In this document: piece after piece, positions 1 through 8,930 of the stretch | Layout: each line of letters opens with the position of its first letter | How positions within the stretch are numbered: position 1 is the stretch's first letter | Source of the DNA: Qipengyuania intermedia | Lineage (GTDB): Bacteria > Pseudomonadota > Alphaproteobacteria > Sphingomonadales > Sphingomonadaceae | Assembly: GCF_019711615.1 (NCBI RefSeq) | Contig: NZ_JAIGNS010000001.1 | Span: forward strand, 186,001-250,000 | Direction: 5' to 3' | Length of the DNA: 64,000 bases | Made by a program: the position numbers and the translations under genes | Notes under the pieces: generated by a model | Told to the model about the DNA's origin: nothing | Database searches by the model: none | What the model saw: only the letters and a program-made list of their open reading frames with translations

Positions 1-950
1 GCCTCAATCGCCCAGCGCAACCTTTCGGCGGCGTCGAACGCGGCTTTCGCATCGCAATCGGGCAGAAGCCAGAGGAATTCCTCCCCGCCGACCCTGCCTA
101 CCCTATCCGCGCCGCGCGCCTGCCGCACGACGATCCCGGACAAATGTGCCAACACCCGGTCGCCAACGGTGTGGCCATGCAGGTCGTTGATTTGCTTGAA
201 GTAATCGATGTCGAAGATGACAATGGAATAGTGTTTCCCGGAACGCTGCGCCTCCAGGATCGAGCGGTCGAGAGAAGCCATGATCGCCCGCCTGCTGGCC
301 AGCCCGGTCAGCGCATCGGTATTGGCCTCTTTCTGCGCTTCGGCAGCAAGTTCGAGAGCGCGTGCCTTCTCCTCTTCGACCTGGCGTACAACTGCATAAT
401 CGTCAGTCACGTCGCGCACGACCATGAAAACACGTTCCCGGCCCCCGTCGGGACCGAACTCGTTTCGCGCGCGGGCCCGCAGCACTCGCTCCTCGCCAGT
501 ACGCAGGACCACTTCGAATTCGACGACAAAAGGCATGGGATCGATGGCATGCGCTCCCAAGGTAGTGCGCAACTGAGACAAACCGTCGGGCATGAGGTGC
601 CTGAGCAGTTCGTGCGTCGGGGCAGTGCCCTTGGGAAGGCCAGCGAGATGACACATCTCTTCGGACCAGATATGCCTCTCCTCAGGAAGCTCCACGCACC
701 AGCGCCCGATACCTGCAAGGCCTTCGGCGACCTCCAGATGTGCGACATTGCGCGCCAGCTGGAGGTTGCGCGAGGCCAGCCGCCTCGCCCTGTGTGAATT
801 TCGAAATAACAGGGTGGCCAGCCCCAGCCCGGCCAAGGCCAGGGCAATCACGGACGATACCAACGCCGCCGCAACTGCCGCGCAAAACGCGACCGCAGCC
901 GCAATCGCCAGGGGCAAGTCAAACCTGCCGATATGTGCGCCTGAATCCAA
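1..950 (-). CDS. Membrane-anchored PAS-GGDEF diguanylate cyclase (3' end cut by window)
   Basis: Likely makes c-di-GMP from two GTP. Reading the minus strand gives about 316 residues before the window edge. A hydrophobic stretch (roughly residues 14-49) is followed by a PAS/PAC-like region (about 60-175), a short helical linker and a GGDEF domain. The signature is GGEEF near residue 287, an active-type variant. It is preceded five residues upstream by RGAD, which fits the RxxD inhibitory c-di-GMP site. I chose the TTG at 948-950 because AGGAGG lies six bases upstream; no ATG or GTG in frame precedes the membrane segment. The C-terminus lies beyond base 1, so an additional EAL domain cannot be excluded. 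It lies in tandem behind the DAHP synthase gene with about 90 bases between. Confidence 0.85.
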   Translation of the reverse strand, partial: MDSGAHIGRFDLPLAIAAAVAFCAAVAAALVSSVIALALAGLGLATLLFRNSHRARRLASRNLQLARNVAHLEVAEGLAGIGRWCVELPEERHIWSEEMCHLAGLPKGTAPTHELLRHLMPDGLSQLRTTLGAHAIDPMPFVVEFEVVLRTGEERVLRARARNEFGPDGGRERVFMVVRDVTDDYAVVRQVEEEKARALELAAEAQKEANTDALTGLASRRAIMASLDRSILEAQRSGKHYSIVIFDIDYFKQINDLHGHTVGDRVLAHLSGIVVRQARGADRVGRVGGEEFLWLLPDCDAKAAFDAAERLRWAIE

Positions 951-1012
951 GCCCGTCCTCCTGCCACCGCAATGGCAATGACAGGTGGATACGAAATCCC
1001 GGTCAGGAAGCA

Positions 1013-1032
1013 GCTAGGTGAAATTACCTAGC
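1013..1032 (-). terminator. Hairpin after DAHP synthase gene
   Basis: A perfect 7-bp inverted repeat, GCTAGGT/ACCTAGC with a 6-base loop, lies 8 bases past the DAHP synthase stop codon. There is no clear U-tract on the minus strand, so it may be a weak or factor-assisted terminator, an mRNA 3'-end stabiliser, or an operator for the cyclase gene downstream. Confidence 0.4.
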
Positions 1033-1040
1033 CAAAGGCA

Positions 1041-2414
1041 TCAGGCCGCGTCGGCCCTCACCTGCTCGTGCTCGGCATTCAGCGTTTCGGCAATCAGGAA
1101 GGCCAGCTCCAGCGATTGCGCCGCGTTCAGGCGGGGATCGCAATGGGTGTGGTAACGGTCTTTCAGCGCCTCGTCGGTGATGGCGACTGCCCCGCCAACG
1201 CATTCGGTCACGTCCTGGCCGGTCATTTCCACATGGATACCGCCCGGATGGGTGCCTTCCGCGCGGTGCACGGCAAAAAAGCCCTTCACCTCCGTAAGAA
1301 TACGATCGAACGGCCGTGTCTTGTAACCGCTGTCCGATTTGACGACATTGCCGTGCATCGGATCACAGCTCCAAACCACCGGGTGCCCCTCGGCTTTCAC
1401 TGCGCGAACGAGACGCGGCAGGCCGTCTTCGACCTTGTCGTGGCCGAAGCGGCTGATCAGCGTGATCCGGCCCGGTTCTCGAGCAGGATTGAGGGTGTCG
1501 AGGAGCTTCAGGAGAGCATCAGTTTCCAGGCTTGGTCCGCACTTCATCCCGAGCGGATTGCCGATGCCGCGCGCAAATTCGATATGCGCACTGCCCTCGA
1601 AGCGGGTGCGGTCCCCGATCCACACCATGTGGGCGCTGGTGTCGTACCAGTCACCCGTCAGGCTGTCCTGCCGTGTCAGCGCCTGCTCGTAAGGCAGGAG
1701 CAGGGCTTCATGGCTGGTGTAGAAACTGGTGCCTTGCAGTTGCGGAACGGTTGCCGGATCGACGCCGCACGCTTCCATGAAGTCGAGCGCTTCACCAATG
1801 CGGTCGGCCAGATTGCCGAACTTGTCGGCCCACGGGCTGCGCCCCATGAAATCGAGCGTCCACTGGTGGACCTGGCGCAGGTTCGCATAGCCGCCACCGG
1901 CAAAGGCGCGCAGCAGGTTCAGGGTCGAAGAGGCCTGGTAATAGGCGCGCACCATCCGCTGTGGATCATTGGTCCGGCTTTCCGGATTGAAATCGATGCC
2001 GTTGATGTTGTCGCCGAAGTAGCTCGGCAGGGTCATGTCGCCCTGCGTTTCGGTATCCGAACTGCGCGGCTTGGCGAACTGGCCCGCCATGCGCCCCACC
2101 TTCACGACCGGTTTCTTGCTGGCGAAGGTCATGACGACCGCCATCTGCAGCAGAACGCGGAAGGTGTCTCGAATGTTGTTGGGATGGAATTCCGCAAAGC
2201 TTTCAGCGCAATCGCCGCCCTGCAGCAGGAAGGCCTTACCCTCTGCAACCTCGGCCAGATCAGCCTTCAGCGCGCGCGCTTCACCGGCGAATACGAGCGG
2301 TGGATGGCTCGACAGCGCAGTTGTCGCTTCCTCAAGCGCGGCGGCGTCTTCATAGCGCGGCAGGTGCCGTGCTTCGAACTCCTGCCAGCTATCGGGTGCC
2401 CATTCGCGTGCCAT
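1041..2414 (-). CDS. aroG: Class II 3-deoxy-7-phosphoheptulonate (DAHP) synthase
   Basis: Catalyses the first committed step of the shikimate pathway: phosphoenolpyruvate plus erythrose-4-phosphate gives DAHP, in the cytoplasm. The 457-residue length and the family blocks fit plant/actinobacterial-type class II enzymes. These blocks include [11 protein letters not shown] near residue 83, [29 protein letters not shown], the SRFGHDKV segment and WSCDPMHGN. The metal-binding Cys, His, Glu and Asp blocks of the family all appear intact. The start ATG is in a context consistent with the usual N-terminus. It stands alone between the M16 peptidase and the cyclase genes. No leader peptide or attenuator was recognised upstream. 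The class II assignment is firm; the symbol is a convention that differs between organisms. Confidence 0.95.
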   Translation of the reverse strand: MAREWAPDSWQEFEARHLPRYEDAAALEEATTALSSHPPLVFAGEARALKADLAEVAEGKAFLLQGGDCAESFAEFHPNNIRDTFRVLLQMAVVMTFASKKPVVKVGRMAGQFAKPRSSDTETQGDMTLPSYFGDNINGIDFNPESRTNDPQRMVRAYYQASSTLNLLRAFAGGGYANLRQVHQWTLDFMGRSPWADKFGNLADRIGEALDFMEACGVDPATVPQLQGTSFYTSHEALLLPYEQALTRQDSLTGDWYDTSAHMVWIGDRTRFEGSAHIEFARGIGNPLGMKCGPSLETDALLKLLDTLNPAREPGRITLISRFGHDKVEDGLPRLVRAVKAEGHPVVWSCDPMHGNVVKSDSGYKTRPFDRILTEVKGFFAVHRAEGTHPGGIHVEMTGQDVTECVGGAVAITDEALKDRYHTHCDPRLNAAQSLELAFLIAETLNAEHEQVRADAA

Positions 2415-2525
2415 TTCAATTCCATTCTTTCAGTAAATGCGGTCGACCACGCAACCGCATCCGCCCTTTTCGCGCAAGCAGCATAAACTTGGCCAGCGCA
2501 AAAGCGCGATTGCCGTGATCGGGAC

Positions 2526-5462
2526 TTAGCGACCCGTCGCAGCGGCTCCCGATGCGGGCGCTGCGGTAGCCAGCTCCTGACCTTCAGGGATCACTGCCAT
2601 GCGCCATCCGGGCGTCCCGGCGAAATATTCTTGCGCCAGGGCAAGCATCGCATCCGGCGTGGTGCTGGAATAATCGTTCAGCAGACCCCGCAAGGCCATC
2701 ATGCGCCGCGGATCGATGGTCGAATTCTCCAGCTCGAGCAGGAAGAAGTAGTTTCCACTCGAAATCCGCTCGTAATAGTTACGGAGGGGCTCGGTCGCAC
2801 GGGCAAGCTCGTCCTCGCTCGGCGGCGTTACGGTCAATTCGCTGGCGATACGGTCGGCCTCGCGGAAGAAGGTCGGAACGTCGGTCGGGCGCAGCTGCGC
2901 AAGCGCGGTCACGGTTCCACCGGTCTCGACATCGGTCGGCCAGTCGAGGCGTACGACCGGGGCATAGCTGGCTCCGGCACGCTCGCGCATCGCATCACGA
3001 AGTCGGTTGTTGAACACCTCCGTCAGGATTGCGAGCTGGCGCGACTTGCGAATTTCCGCAGGCCCCGCGCCCACCGGCCACGCAATTACGGCGGCAGCCT
3101 GGTCGGCTTCGCCCGAATGCTTGCGCACGAGCGTCTCGCCGGGGGTAGCAAAGCCGAATTCGCCCGACGAGACATCGGCAGGCAAAGGCTCTCGTTGCGG
3201 CAAGGCACCGAAGGTACGGCGCAACGTCTCGATCGCTGCTTCCTTGTCGTAATCGCCAAAGATCAGGACTTCGATGGGACCCTGCTGCAGCGCAGGTGTC
3301 CAGGTGTCACGGAACTCCGCCAGGGACACTGCGTCGAGCATGTCCGGAGTCGGCGTCAGGAAGCGCCGGTCCTGGCCATAAAGGTAATATTCGAGATCGC
3401 GATTGATGATGCCCGCAGGGCTTGCGTTATAACTCTGGTAGGCGAGGCGTGCCGCAGCCTTGGCGCGTTCCAGCGGGGCGGCATCCCAACGCGGCATGCC
3501 CAGCTTTGCGGCGAACAGATAAAGCTGGTCGGCAAGATCCTGCCTGCGGGTTTGCGCGTTGAAGGAAAACGCGCCTTCCCCGATCGCGAAGTCGAAGCCC
3601 ATCTTGCGGCCCGTCGCCAGGCGGTCGAGCTCTTCCTGGCCAAGTTCGCCCAAACCCGATTGGATCAGTGCGCCCTCACCCAGTTGGATGATCGCCGCCT
3701 CGTCTTCGTCGAACGCGCGCAACCCGCCGCCAAAGCGGACTTTTACCGCCACGCGGCCGGGCTCGTGGTCATTGGCGAGCAACAGCGCTTTCACACCATT
3801 GTCGAATTCCACCCGCTCCACGTCGCCGATCGAATGCGGTGCCCTCGCGACCACTTCGCCCGGTTCGCCAATTGGGGGAAGTTCGTCGAAGGAGATGCTT
3901 TGCGCCGTAAGGCGAGCATCGCCGCTCGCCTTCACGTCGGCCGACAATGCAGCCGCCAGGCTTTCCTCGGTCGCCTCATTGGCGGCGGGAGTGATGTAAG
4001 TCGCTCGAACGACGTTGCCGCTGAACAGCTTGCGTGTTTCCTCCAGCACGTTTTCCGGCGTTGCCTTTTCGCGCATTGAGTTGAAAACCATCAGGAAGGT
4101 TTCGGGCGCGGCAATGGCTTCCCGGATATCGACCGCATTGACGAGGTCGTCGGCATAACCGGATCCGGCAAGGACAGAGCGCTGCTCCACCAGGTTTGCA
4201 TAGCCAACTTCCATTTCCTGGAGTTCGCGCTCCATTTCTTCACGCGTCGGTGGATTGGACAACGCGTCGGCGATGACCGAGCGGACATCGGCAAGCGCCT
4301 GCTCCCAATCTTCCGTCAACGGAGCGAACTGGACCAGCGTCGCGTGTGTCGAGCGGCTGATCTTGGCCTCGTTTGCCTGAGCGTAAAGGAAGCTTCCCCC
4401 CGATCGGGCGCGGGCTTCCAGCCGACGGTTGATCAGTTGGAGTGCGAGCTGTTCGCGCAGACGGCCTTCATTGTAGACGATGGTGTCGAGGACCTGCCGC
4501 CAGGGTTTGAAATAGCCATAGGTGAAGGCGCGAGGCAGCGACGGCTCCACGATTACCGCTACGTCGCCCACGGGATTTTCACCGTTCGCGCCTGCTGGCG
4601 GGAGCGGATCGCCGAAGTTGGGGGCTGGTGTAGGCTCACCTGCGACCGCCCAGTCGGCAAAATATTTCTCGATAAGACTGGCGAAAAGTACGGGATCCAA
4701 ATCGCCGACGACGGAAATCACCGTGTTTTCGGGGCGATACCAGCGATCGTAGAAGGCCTGCACCGAAGCGCCGGTGGCGCCGCGAAGGCTTTCGTCGGTG
4801 CCGATAGTAATGCGCTCGGCCAGCCGCTGACCGGCGAAGAGCGTTTGCAAGGAAGCTTCCGAAACGCGCTCGTTCACACCGCCCCGCTCGCGCTTTTCGG
4901 CGAGCACGATCGGCACTTCGGTAGCGACATTGGAATCCGACAGGACGGGCGCGCGGACCATGCCGGACAGCAGCTTCATGCTTTCTTCCAGCTTTGCGGG
5001 GTCTACATTTGGGAGGTCCAGTTTGTAGACTGTATGCGTGGGGCTGGTTTCGGCGTTGGTATCGCTGCCGAATGTCGCGCCCAACCGCTGCCAGGTCGGG
5101 ATCGCCTCCGAAATTCCGAGATACTTGCTTTCGCGGAACAACAGGTGCTCCAGCAAGTGGGCGTAACCAAGTTCATCGTCCTCTTCGTAAAGCGAACCCG
5201 CATCGATCCTGACCCTGATCGACACCTGGCCCGGCGGAACACCGTTCTCGCGAACGCCGTAGCGCAGTCCGTTATCGAGCTCGCCGAACAGCCATTCCTC
5301 GTCGCGCGGAACGTCGCTGCCCTCGTAGATCCACGGAACCTCTCCTTCGGCCTGGAGCGACGAAGGAGCCGGGATGCCCTGCGCCGCCAGCGGCTGCACC
5401 GCGAGCAAGGAAAGGGGAAGGCAGAGCGCGAGACGCCGGAAGGCGCGCGGAAAATCAGTCAT
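2526..5462 (-). CDS. Secreted M16-family (pitrilysin-like) zinc metallopeptidase
   Basis: A 978-residue, two-repeat M16 protein. Residues 1-28 form a Sec signal peptide (positive N-region, LALCLPLSLL core, ending in an AQ-type cleavage region), so it probably acts in the periplasm. The inverted zinc motif HLLEH is at 102-106, and the third ligand Glu falls near residue 182, the usual spacing of about 76. The second half (about residue 540 onward) repeats the fold without HxxEH, as is typical of the non-catalytic M16 domain. Substrates are unknown; relatives degrade short peptides. It is divergent from nfu, with under 100 bases between the starts. Nothing is truncated. Confidence 0.92.
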   Translation of the reverse strand: MTDFPRAFRRLALCLPLSLLAVQPLAAQGIPAPSSLQAEGEVPWIYEGSDVPRDEEWLFGELDNGLRYGVRENGVPPGQVSIRVRIDAGSLYEEDDELGYAHLLEHLLFRESKYLGISEAIPTWQRLGATFGSDTNAETSPTHTVYKLDLPNVDPAKLEESMKLLSGMVRAPVLSDSNVATEVPIVLAEKRERGGVNERVSEASLQTLFAGQRLAERITIGTDESLRGATGASVQAFYDRWYRPENTVISVVGDLDPVLFASLIEKYFADWAVAGEPTPAPNFGDPLPPAGANGENPVGDVAVIVEPSLPRAFTYGYFKPWRQVLDTIVYNEGRLREQLALQLINRRLEARARSGGSFLYAQANEAKISRSTHATLVQFAPLTEDWEQALADVRSVIADALSNPPTREEMERELQEMEVGYANLVEQRSVLAGSGYADDLVNAVDIREAIAAPETFLMVFNSMREKATPENVLEETRKLFSGNVVRATYITPAANEATEESLAAALSADVKASGDARLTAQSISFDELPPIGEPGEVVARAPHSIGDVERVEFDNGVKALLLANDHEPGRVAVKVRFGGGLRAFDEDEAAIIQLGEGALIQSGLGELGQEELDRLATGRKMGFDFAIGEGAFSFNAQTRRQDLADQLYLFAAKLGMPRWDAAPLERAKAAARLAYQSYNASPAGIINRDLEYYLYGQDRRFLTPTPDMLDAVSLAEFRDTWTPALQQGPIEVLIFGDYDKEAAIETLRRTFGALPQREPLPADVSSGEFGFATPGETLVRKHSGEADQAAAVIAWPVGAGPAEIRKSRQLAILTEVFNNRLRDAMRERAGASYAPVVRLDWPTDVETGGTVTALAQLRPTDVPTFFREADRIASELTVTPPSEDELARATEPLRNYYERISSGNYFFLLELENSTIDPRRMMALRGLLNDYSSTTPDAMLALAQEYFAGTPGWRMAVIPEGQELATAAPASGAAATGR

Positions 5463-5559
5463 GGGACATGTATAGGTACGCTGCTGGTGAAGGACCAGTG
5501 AACACGAACAAATGATAGCTTCGCTTGCCGCTATGGGTCAGCATCACTACATGGCTGGC

Positions 5560-6141
5560 ATGTTCATCGAAACCGAAACCACGCCCAATCCTTCCAGCCT
5601 GAAGTTCCTCCCGGGCCGCCCGGTCATGGGCCAGGGAACCCGCGAATTTGCTTCGCCCGAGGCAGCTGAAGCCAGCCCTCTGGCGCAGGCGATTTTCGAT
5701 ACGGGAGAAGTGGTGAACGTGTTCTTCGGTGGCGATTTCGTCACCGTGACCGCGGCGCCTGGTTCCAGCTGGACCGACCTCAAGCCGCAGGTGCTTTCCA
5801 TTCTGCTCGATCACTTCGTGTCCGAAGCTCCGCTGTTCGCAGCTGGGACCGCGGCCGGCATCGCGGTGCCGCCGGAAGACGACGACCTGCTGGTAGAAGA
5901 GAACGAAGCCGACGCGGACATCGTCGCGCAGATCAACGAACTTCTCGAGACGCGCGTTCGACCGGCGGTGGCCGGCGATGGCGGCGACATCCAGTATCGT
6001 GGATTTCGCGATGGGGTCGTCTATCTCCAGCTCCAGGGAGCATGCGCCGGTTGCCCCTCGTCGACCGCGACGCTGAAGCACGGGATCGAAGGTCTTTTGA
6101 AACATTATGTCCCGGAGGTCGTTGAGGTTCGCGCAGCCTGA
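5560..6141 (+). CDS. NifU-like Fe-S scaffold/carrier protein (Nfu)
   Basis: Carries and hands on [4Fe-4S] clusters to apo-enzymes such as lipoyl synthase in related systems. The 193-residue protein has the Nfu N-terminal domain (begins MFIETETTPNP, the conserved family start) and a C-terminal NifU domain with the cluster cysteines C162 and C165 in GACAGCPSS. In-frame ATGs also exist at 5512, 5533 and 5551. I chose 5560 because family members begin at this Met; no good Shine-Dalgarno marks any of the four. It is followed by the RutE-like gene with 27 bases between, probably in one transcript. Confidence 0.93.
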   Translation: MFIETETTPNPSSLKFLPGRPVMGQGTREFASPEAAEASPLAQAIFDTGEVVNVFFGGDFVTVTAAPGSSWTDLKPQVLSILLDHFVSEAPLFAAGTAAGIAVPPEDDDLLVEENEADADIVAQINELLETRVRPAVAGDGGDIQYRGFRDGVVYLQLQGACAGCPSSTATLKHGIEGLLKHYVPEVVEVRAA

Positions 6142-6168
6142 ACTTCAATTCCCACACGCGAGTATTCG

Positions 6169-6777
6169 ATGACCAAGCAGTTTCACGACACCACCCTTTC
6201 CGCCGATGCCCTCGACCAGGTTTTTCGCGAAGCACGCAGTTACAACGGCTGGCTCGAAAAGGATGTGTCGGACGAGCAGATCCATGCGATCTACGAATTG
6301 ATGAAGATGGCGCCGACGTCTGCGAACATGCAGCCCTCGCGCATTATCTGGGTCAAGTCCGAAGACGCGAAGAAGAAGCTCGCAGATTGCGCCTCGGAAG
6401 GAAATACCGACAAGATTCTTACCGCTCCGGTCACTGCGATTATCGGATACGATATCGACTTCCATGAGGAGCTTCCCTGGCTCTTCCCCCACACCGACGC
6501 CAAGAGCTGGTTCGAGGGCGACGAGGAAGGACGCAAGGAAGGCGCGTTCCGCAATTCTTCGCTACAGGGTGCCTATCTGATGATCGCGGCCCGTGCCGTG
6601 GGACTCGATTGCGGACCGATGTCCGGTTTCGATGCCGATGCGGTCGACAAGGCGTTCTTCGGCGACAACCCGAAGCACAAGACGAATTTCATCTGCTCGA
6701 TCGGTTACGGTGATCCGACCACGATTTTCGATCGCAGTCCACGTCCCGATTTCGACAAGTTCAACACCATCGCCTGA
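6169..6777 (+). CDS. RutE-like nitroreductase-family reductase (malonic semialdehyde reductase type)
   Basis: An FMN-dependent nitroreductase-fold enzyme of 202 residues. Its overall layout (APTSANMQPSRI block near residue 47, DCGPMSGFD near 148, terminal RPDFDKF) matches the RutE/HadB group. RutE reduces malonic semialdehyde to 3-hydroxypropionate during uracil breakdown. No other rut genes are in the window, so the physiological substrate is inferred and may differ (enal or nitro compounds). It sits between nfu and tsaB. Confidence 0.85.
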   Translation: MTKQFHDTTLSADALDQVFREARSYNGWLEKDVSDEQIHAIYELMKMAPTSANMQPSRIIWVKSEDAKKKLADCASEGNTDKILTAPVTAIIGYDIDFHEELPWLFPHTDAKSWFEGDEEGRKEGAFRNSSLQGAYLMIAARAVGLDCGPMSGFDADAVDKAFFGDNPKHKTNFICSIGYGDPTTIFDRSPRPDFDKFNTIA

Positions 6778-6813
6778 CTTGAAGCGCGCGCAAGGCTGGG
6801 GCACTGCGCATCC

Positions 6814-7431
6814 ATGCGTTTGCTTGTCATAGAAACCGCGACGGAAGCCTGTTCGGTAGCCTTGTTCGAAGAGGGCAGACTGTCGGGGTCTTTCCACGAA
6901 ACCATCGGTCGCGGCCATGCGGAGCGGCTGGTGCCGATGATTTCCCGTCTCGACGAAAAGGGCCGGGCAGACCGGATCTGCGTCTCACTTGGACCAGGTA
7001 GTTTCACAGGAGTGCGGATCGGCCTGGCCACCGCACGCGCGCTGGGCGTCGCATGGAATATACCGGTGCGCGGCTACCCCACCCTTGCTCTCGTCGCCGG
7101 CATGGCCCGTACTAACGGGGTAGGTGAAGTGACTGTCTGCATGAACGGCGGTCACGGCGAGTGGTTCGTACAGGATTTCGACACGGATGGCCTGCCGGTG
7201 GGCGATCTCGCCTCACTCGCACCAGAAATTGCTGCCGCTAGAGCCAGTCGCCCTGTTATCGCAGGCTCGCGGGCCGAGGAGATGGCAGCGTTAGTAGGCG
7301 GCCAACCGACAATATCCGCCAGCGCCCTGCCAGATGCCGCGCAATTCCTCACGGTTCCCGACGCCCTTCTGACGGAACACCTCACCCCCTTGTACGGACG
7401 CGCACCGGACGCCAAACTGCCAGCAAGATGA
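6814..7431 (+). CDS. tsaB: tRNA N6-threonylcarbamoyladenosine biosynthesis protein TsaB
   Basis: Partner of TsaD in making t6A37 on ANN-decoding tRNAs. The N-terminus LLVIETATEACSVAL is the ASKHA-fold start of TsaB, followed by GHAERLVPMI and the SLGPGSFTGVRIGLATARAL block around residues 63-82. The 205-residue length is normal for TsaB and far shorter than TsaD. The stop overlaps the rimI start by 4 bases (ATGA), which suggests translational coupling; tsaB-rimI adjacency is common across bacteria. Confidence 0.95.
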   Translation: MRLLVIETATEACSVALFEEGRLSGSFHETIGRGHAERLVPMISRLDEKGRADRICVSLGPGSFTGVRIGLATARALGVAWNIPVRGYPTLALVAGMARTNGVGEVTVCMNGGHGEWFVQDFDTDGLPVGDLASLAPEIAAARASRPVIAGSRAEEMAALVGGQPTISASALPDAAQFLTVPDALLTEHLTPLYGRAPDAKLPAR

Positions 7432-7880
7432 CCGATCTCGACAAGGTGATGGCGGTTATGGAAGCCGCATTCGATCCTCACTGGCGCGAAGCCTGGACTC
7501 GCCGCCAGGTAGAGGACTCGCTCGCACTTTCTTCCGGTTTCTTGATCCTCATGAACGAGACGGGTTGTCATCCTTCTTCGGAGGAGCCGGCCGCAGGCTT
7601 CGTGCTTGCCCGCCGGGTGCTCGACGAGGTCGAGCTGCTGCTGATCGGGGTGTTGCCCGAAAAACGTGGTCGCGGCCTCGGTGGGAAGCTGCTTGACGAA
7701 TTCCTGCGCAGGTCAGCCGAGTATGGCGCGGCCAACGTCTTTCTGGAGGTGCGCGCGAACAACCGGGCCGAGAAGGTTTACCGGGCTGCTGGCTTCGCCC
7801 CGGTCGGGCGCCGCAAAGATTATTATCGCACCCTGGATGGGACAAAAATCGACGCAGTGACCTTTGGCAAAACCCTCTGA
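7428..7880 (+). CDS. rimI: Ribosomal-protein-alanine N-acetyltransferase RimI-like (GNAT)
   Basis: A GNAT acetyltransferase of 150 residues. The acetyl-CoA binding loop is visible as RGRGLGGKLL around residues 82-91 (R/Q-x-x-G-x-G/A pattern), preceded by the beta-strand LLIGVLPE and followed by FLEVRANNRAEKVYRAAGF, the typical RimI motif B. RimI acetylates the N-terminal alanine of ribosomal protein S18. The assignment to RimI rather than another GNAT rests on the tsaB overlap and on motif B. Confidence 0.88.
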   Translation: MTDLDKVMAVMEAAFDPHWREAWTRRQVEDSLALSSGFLILMNETGCHPSSEEPAAGFVLARRVLDEVELLLIGVLPEKRGRGLGGKLLDEFLRRSAEYGAANVFLEVRANNRAEKVYRAAGFAPVGRRKDYYRTLDGTKIDAVTFGKTL

Positions 7881-7960
7881 TCACGCCAATTCTGCCCGAA
7901 TCTTGTATACACGCGACAAAAGTGGCGGTTTTGTACAATTTAGAGTAGACAGTTCCAAAA

Positions 7961-7988
7961 ACTCCCTATAGCCGAAAGAAAAGGGAGT
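7961..7988 (+). promoter_or_regulatory. Hairpin that would bury the mucR ribosome-binding site
   Basis: ACTCCCT (7961-7967) and AGGGAGT (7982-7988) are perfect 7-bp inverted arms with a 14-base loop. The right arm contains the AGGGAG Shine-Dalgarno of mucR, whose ATG is at 7998. If the transcript folds this way, initiation would be occluded. A near-identical arrangement precedes the lipoprotein gene at 13367. Confidence 0.5.
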
Positions 7989-7997
7989 ATTTGCATT

Positions 7998-8435
7998 ATG
8001 GACCACTTCGAAACCGACATGACCGAAACGCTGATTACGCTGACCTCGGACATCGTCGCAGCTCACGTGAGCAATAACAGCGTCGCCGTCGAGGACGTGC
8101 CGACGTTGATTTCGAATGTCTATGCGGCGCTCACAGGTCTCGAAGGTGGAAGCACGGCGGAAGAAGTGCGTCCCGACCCGGCGGTCTCGATCCGCTCGTC
8201 GATCAAGAAGGATCACATCGTCTGCCTCGATTGCGGCAAGAAGATGAAGATGCTCAAGCGCCACCTTTCCACCGAACATGGCATGACGCCGGACGAATAT
8301 CGCCAGCGCTGGGATCTTTCCGCAGATTATCCGATGGTCGCTCCGGACTATGCCGATACGCGCCGCGATCTTGCGAAGAAGATCGGCCTCGGCCGCAAGC
8401 CTGGCCAGAAGCGCGGTCGTCGTAAAGCTGCCTAA
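7998..8435 (+). CDS. mucR: MucR/Ros-family zinc-finger transcriptional regulator
   Basis: An alphaproteobacterial DNA-binding regulator of 145 residues with the Ros-type single zinc finger. The spacing is C-x2-C-x9-H-x4-H in IVCLDCGKKMKMLKRHLSTEHG (read as two parts, about residues 75-94), followed by TPDEYRQRWDL. The N-terminal 60 residues form the oligomerisation region and the C-terminus is basic (GRKPGQKRGRRKAA). Relatives bind AT-rich DNA, silence many genes (exopolysaccharide, motility, virulence) and repress their own promoter. AAGGGAG gives a good Shine-Dalgarno for the ATG. A hairpin overlaps that site, and a strong terminator follows the gene, so it is probably a single-gene unit. 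Confidence 0.95.
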   Translation: MDHFETDMTETLITLTSDIVAAHVSNNSVAVEDVPTLISNVYAALTGLEGGSTAEEVRPDPAVSIRSSIKKDHIVCLDCGKKMKMLKRHLSTEHGMTPDEYRQRWDLSADYPMVAPDYADTRRDLAKKIGLGRKPGQKRGRRKAA

Positions 8436-8459
8436 TCGGCACTGGCTGCTTGAGAACAG

Positions 8460-8491
8460 CGCCCCGGCCCGATAAGGGTGCGGGGCGTTTT
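8460..8491 (+). terminator. Rho-independent terminator after mucR
   Basis: CGCCCCG (8460-8466) pairs with CGGGGCG (8481-8487), followed by TTTT. It lies 25 bases after the mucR stop and ends 16 bases before the fur start, separating the two transcripts or attenuating read-through into fur. Confidence 0.85.
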
Positions 8492-8507
8492 CAATTGGGG
8501 AGCCCCA

Positions 8508-8930
8508 TTGCACCAGAAGATCGATCTAGAGCAGCTTTGTGCTGACAAGGGACTGCGCATTACCGAACAGCGTCGCACGATTGCGAAAGTGCTGTCGGAG
8601 AGCGATGACCATCCCGATGTGGAAATGCTCCATGAACGCGCAAACAAGATCGACCCCGGCATCTCGATTGCCACGGTCTATCGTACGGTGCGCCTGTTCG
8701 AAGAAGCCGGTATTCTCGACCGGCACGATTTCGGTGACGGTCGCGCCCGTTACGAAGCCGCGCCCGAAGCGCACCACGACCATCTGATCGACGTGGAGAG
8801 CGGCAAGGTCGTCGAATTCGTCGATCCCGAACTCGAAGCCCTGCAGAAGCAGATCGCAGAGAAGCTGGGTTATCGCCTGGTCGACCACCGTATGGAGCTT
8901 TATGGCGTCCGCCTCGACCGCGAAGGCTGA
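8508..8930 (+). CDS. fur: Fur-family metalloregulator
   Basis: A 140-residue Fur-family repressor, which in alphaproteobacteria may respond to iron or manganese (Fur/Mur). The winged-helix recognition segment GISIATVYRTVRLFEEAGIL is followed by the metal-site HHDHLIDVESG and a C-terminal LVDHRMELYGV. No CxxC structural-zinc cysteines are present, as is common in this class. I chose the TTG at 8508 with GGGGAG 5-6 bases upstream. The only longer in-frame start is a GTG inside the terminator stem at 8478. Its 3' end overlaps plsC by 29 bases. Confidence 0.92.
   Translation: MHQKIDLEQLCADKGLRITEQRRTIAKVLSESDDHPDVEMLHERANKIDPGISIATVYRTVRLFEEAGILDRHDFGDGRARYEAAPEAHHDHLIDVESGKVVEFVDPELEALQKQIAEKLGYRLVDHRMELYGVRLDREG

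Noticed and set aside
8497..8506. GGGG-AG-CCCC repeat at the fur ribosome-binding site as a hairpin
   Set aside because: A 2-base loop is too tight for a stable RNA hairpin; the GGGGAG is sufficiently explained as the Shine-Dalgarno.
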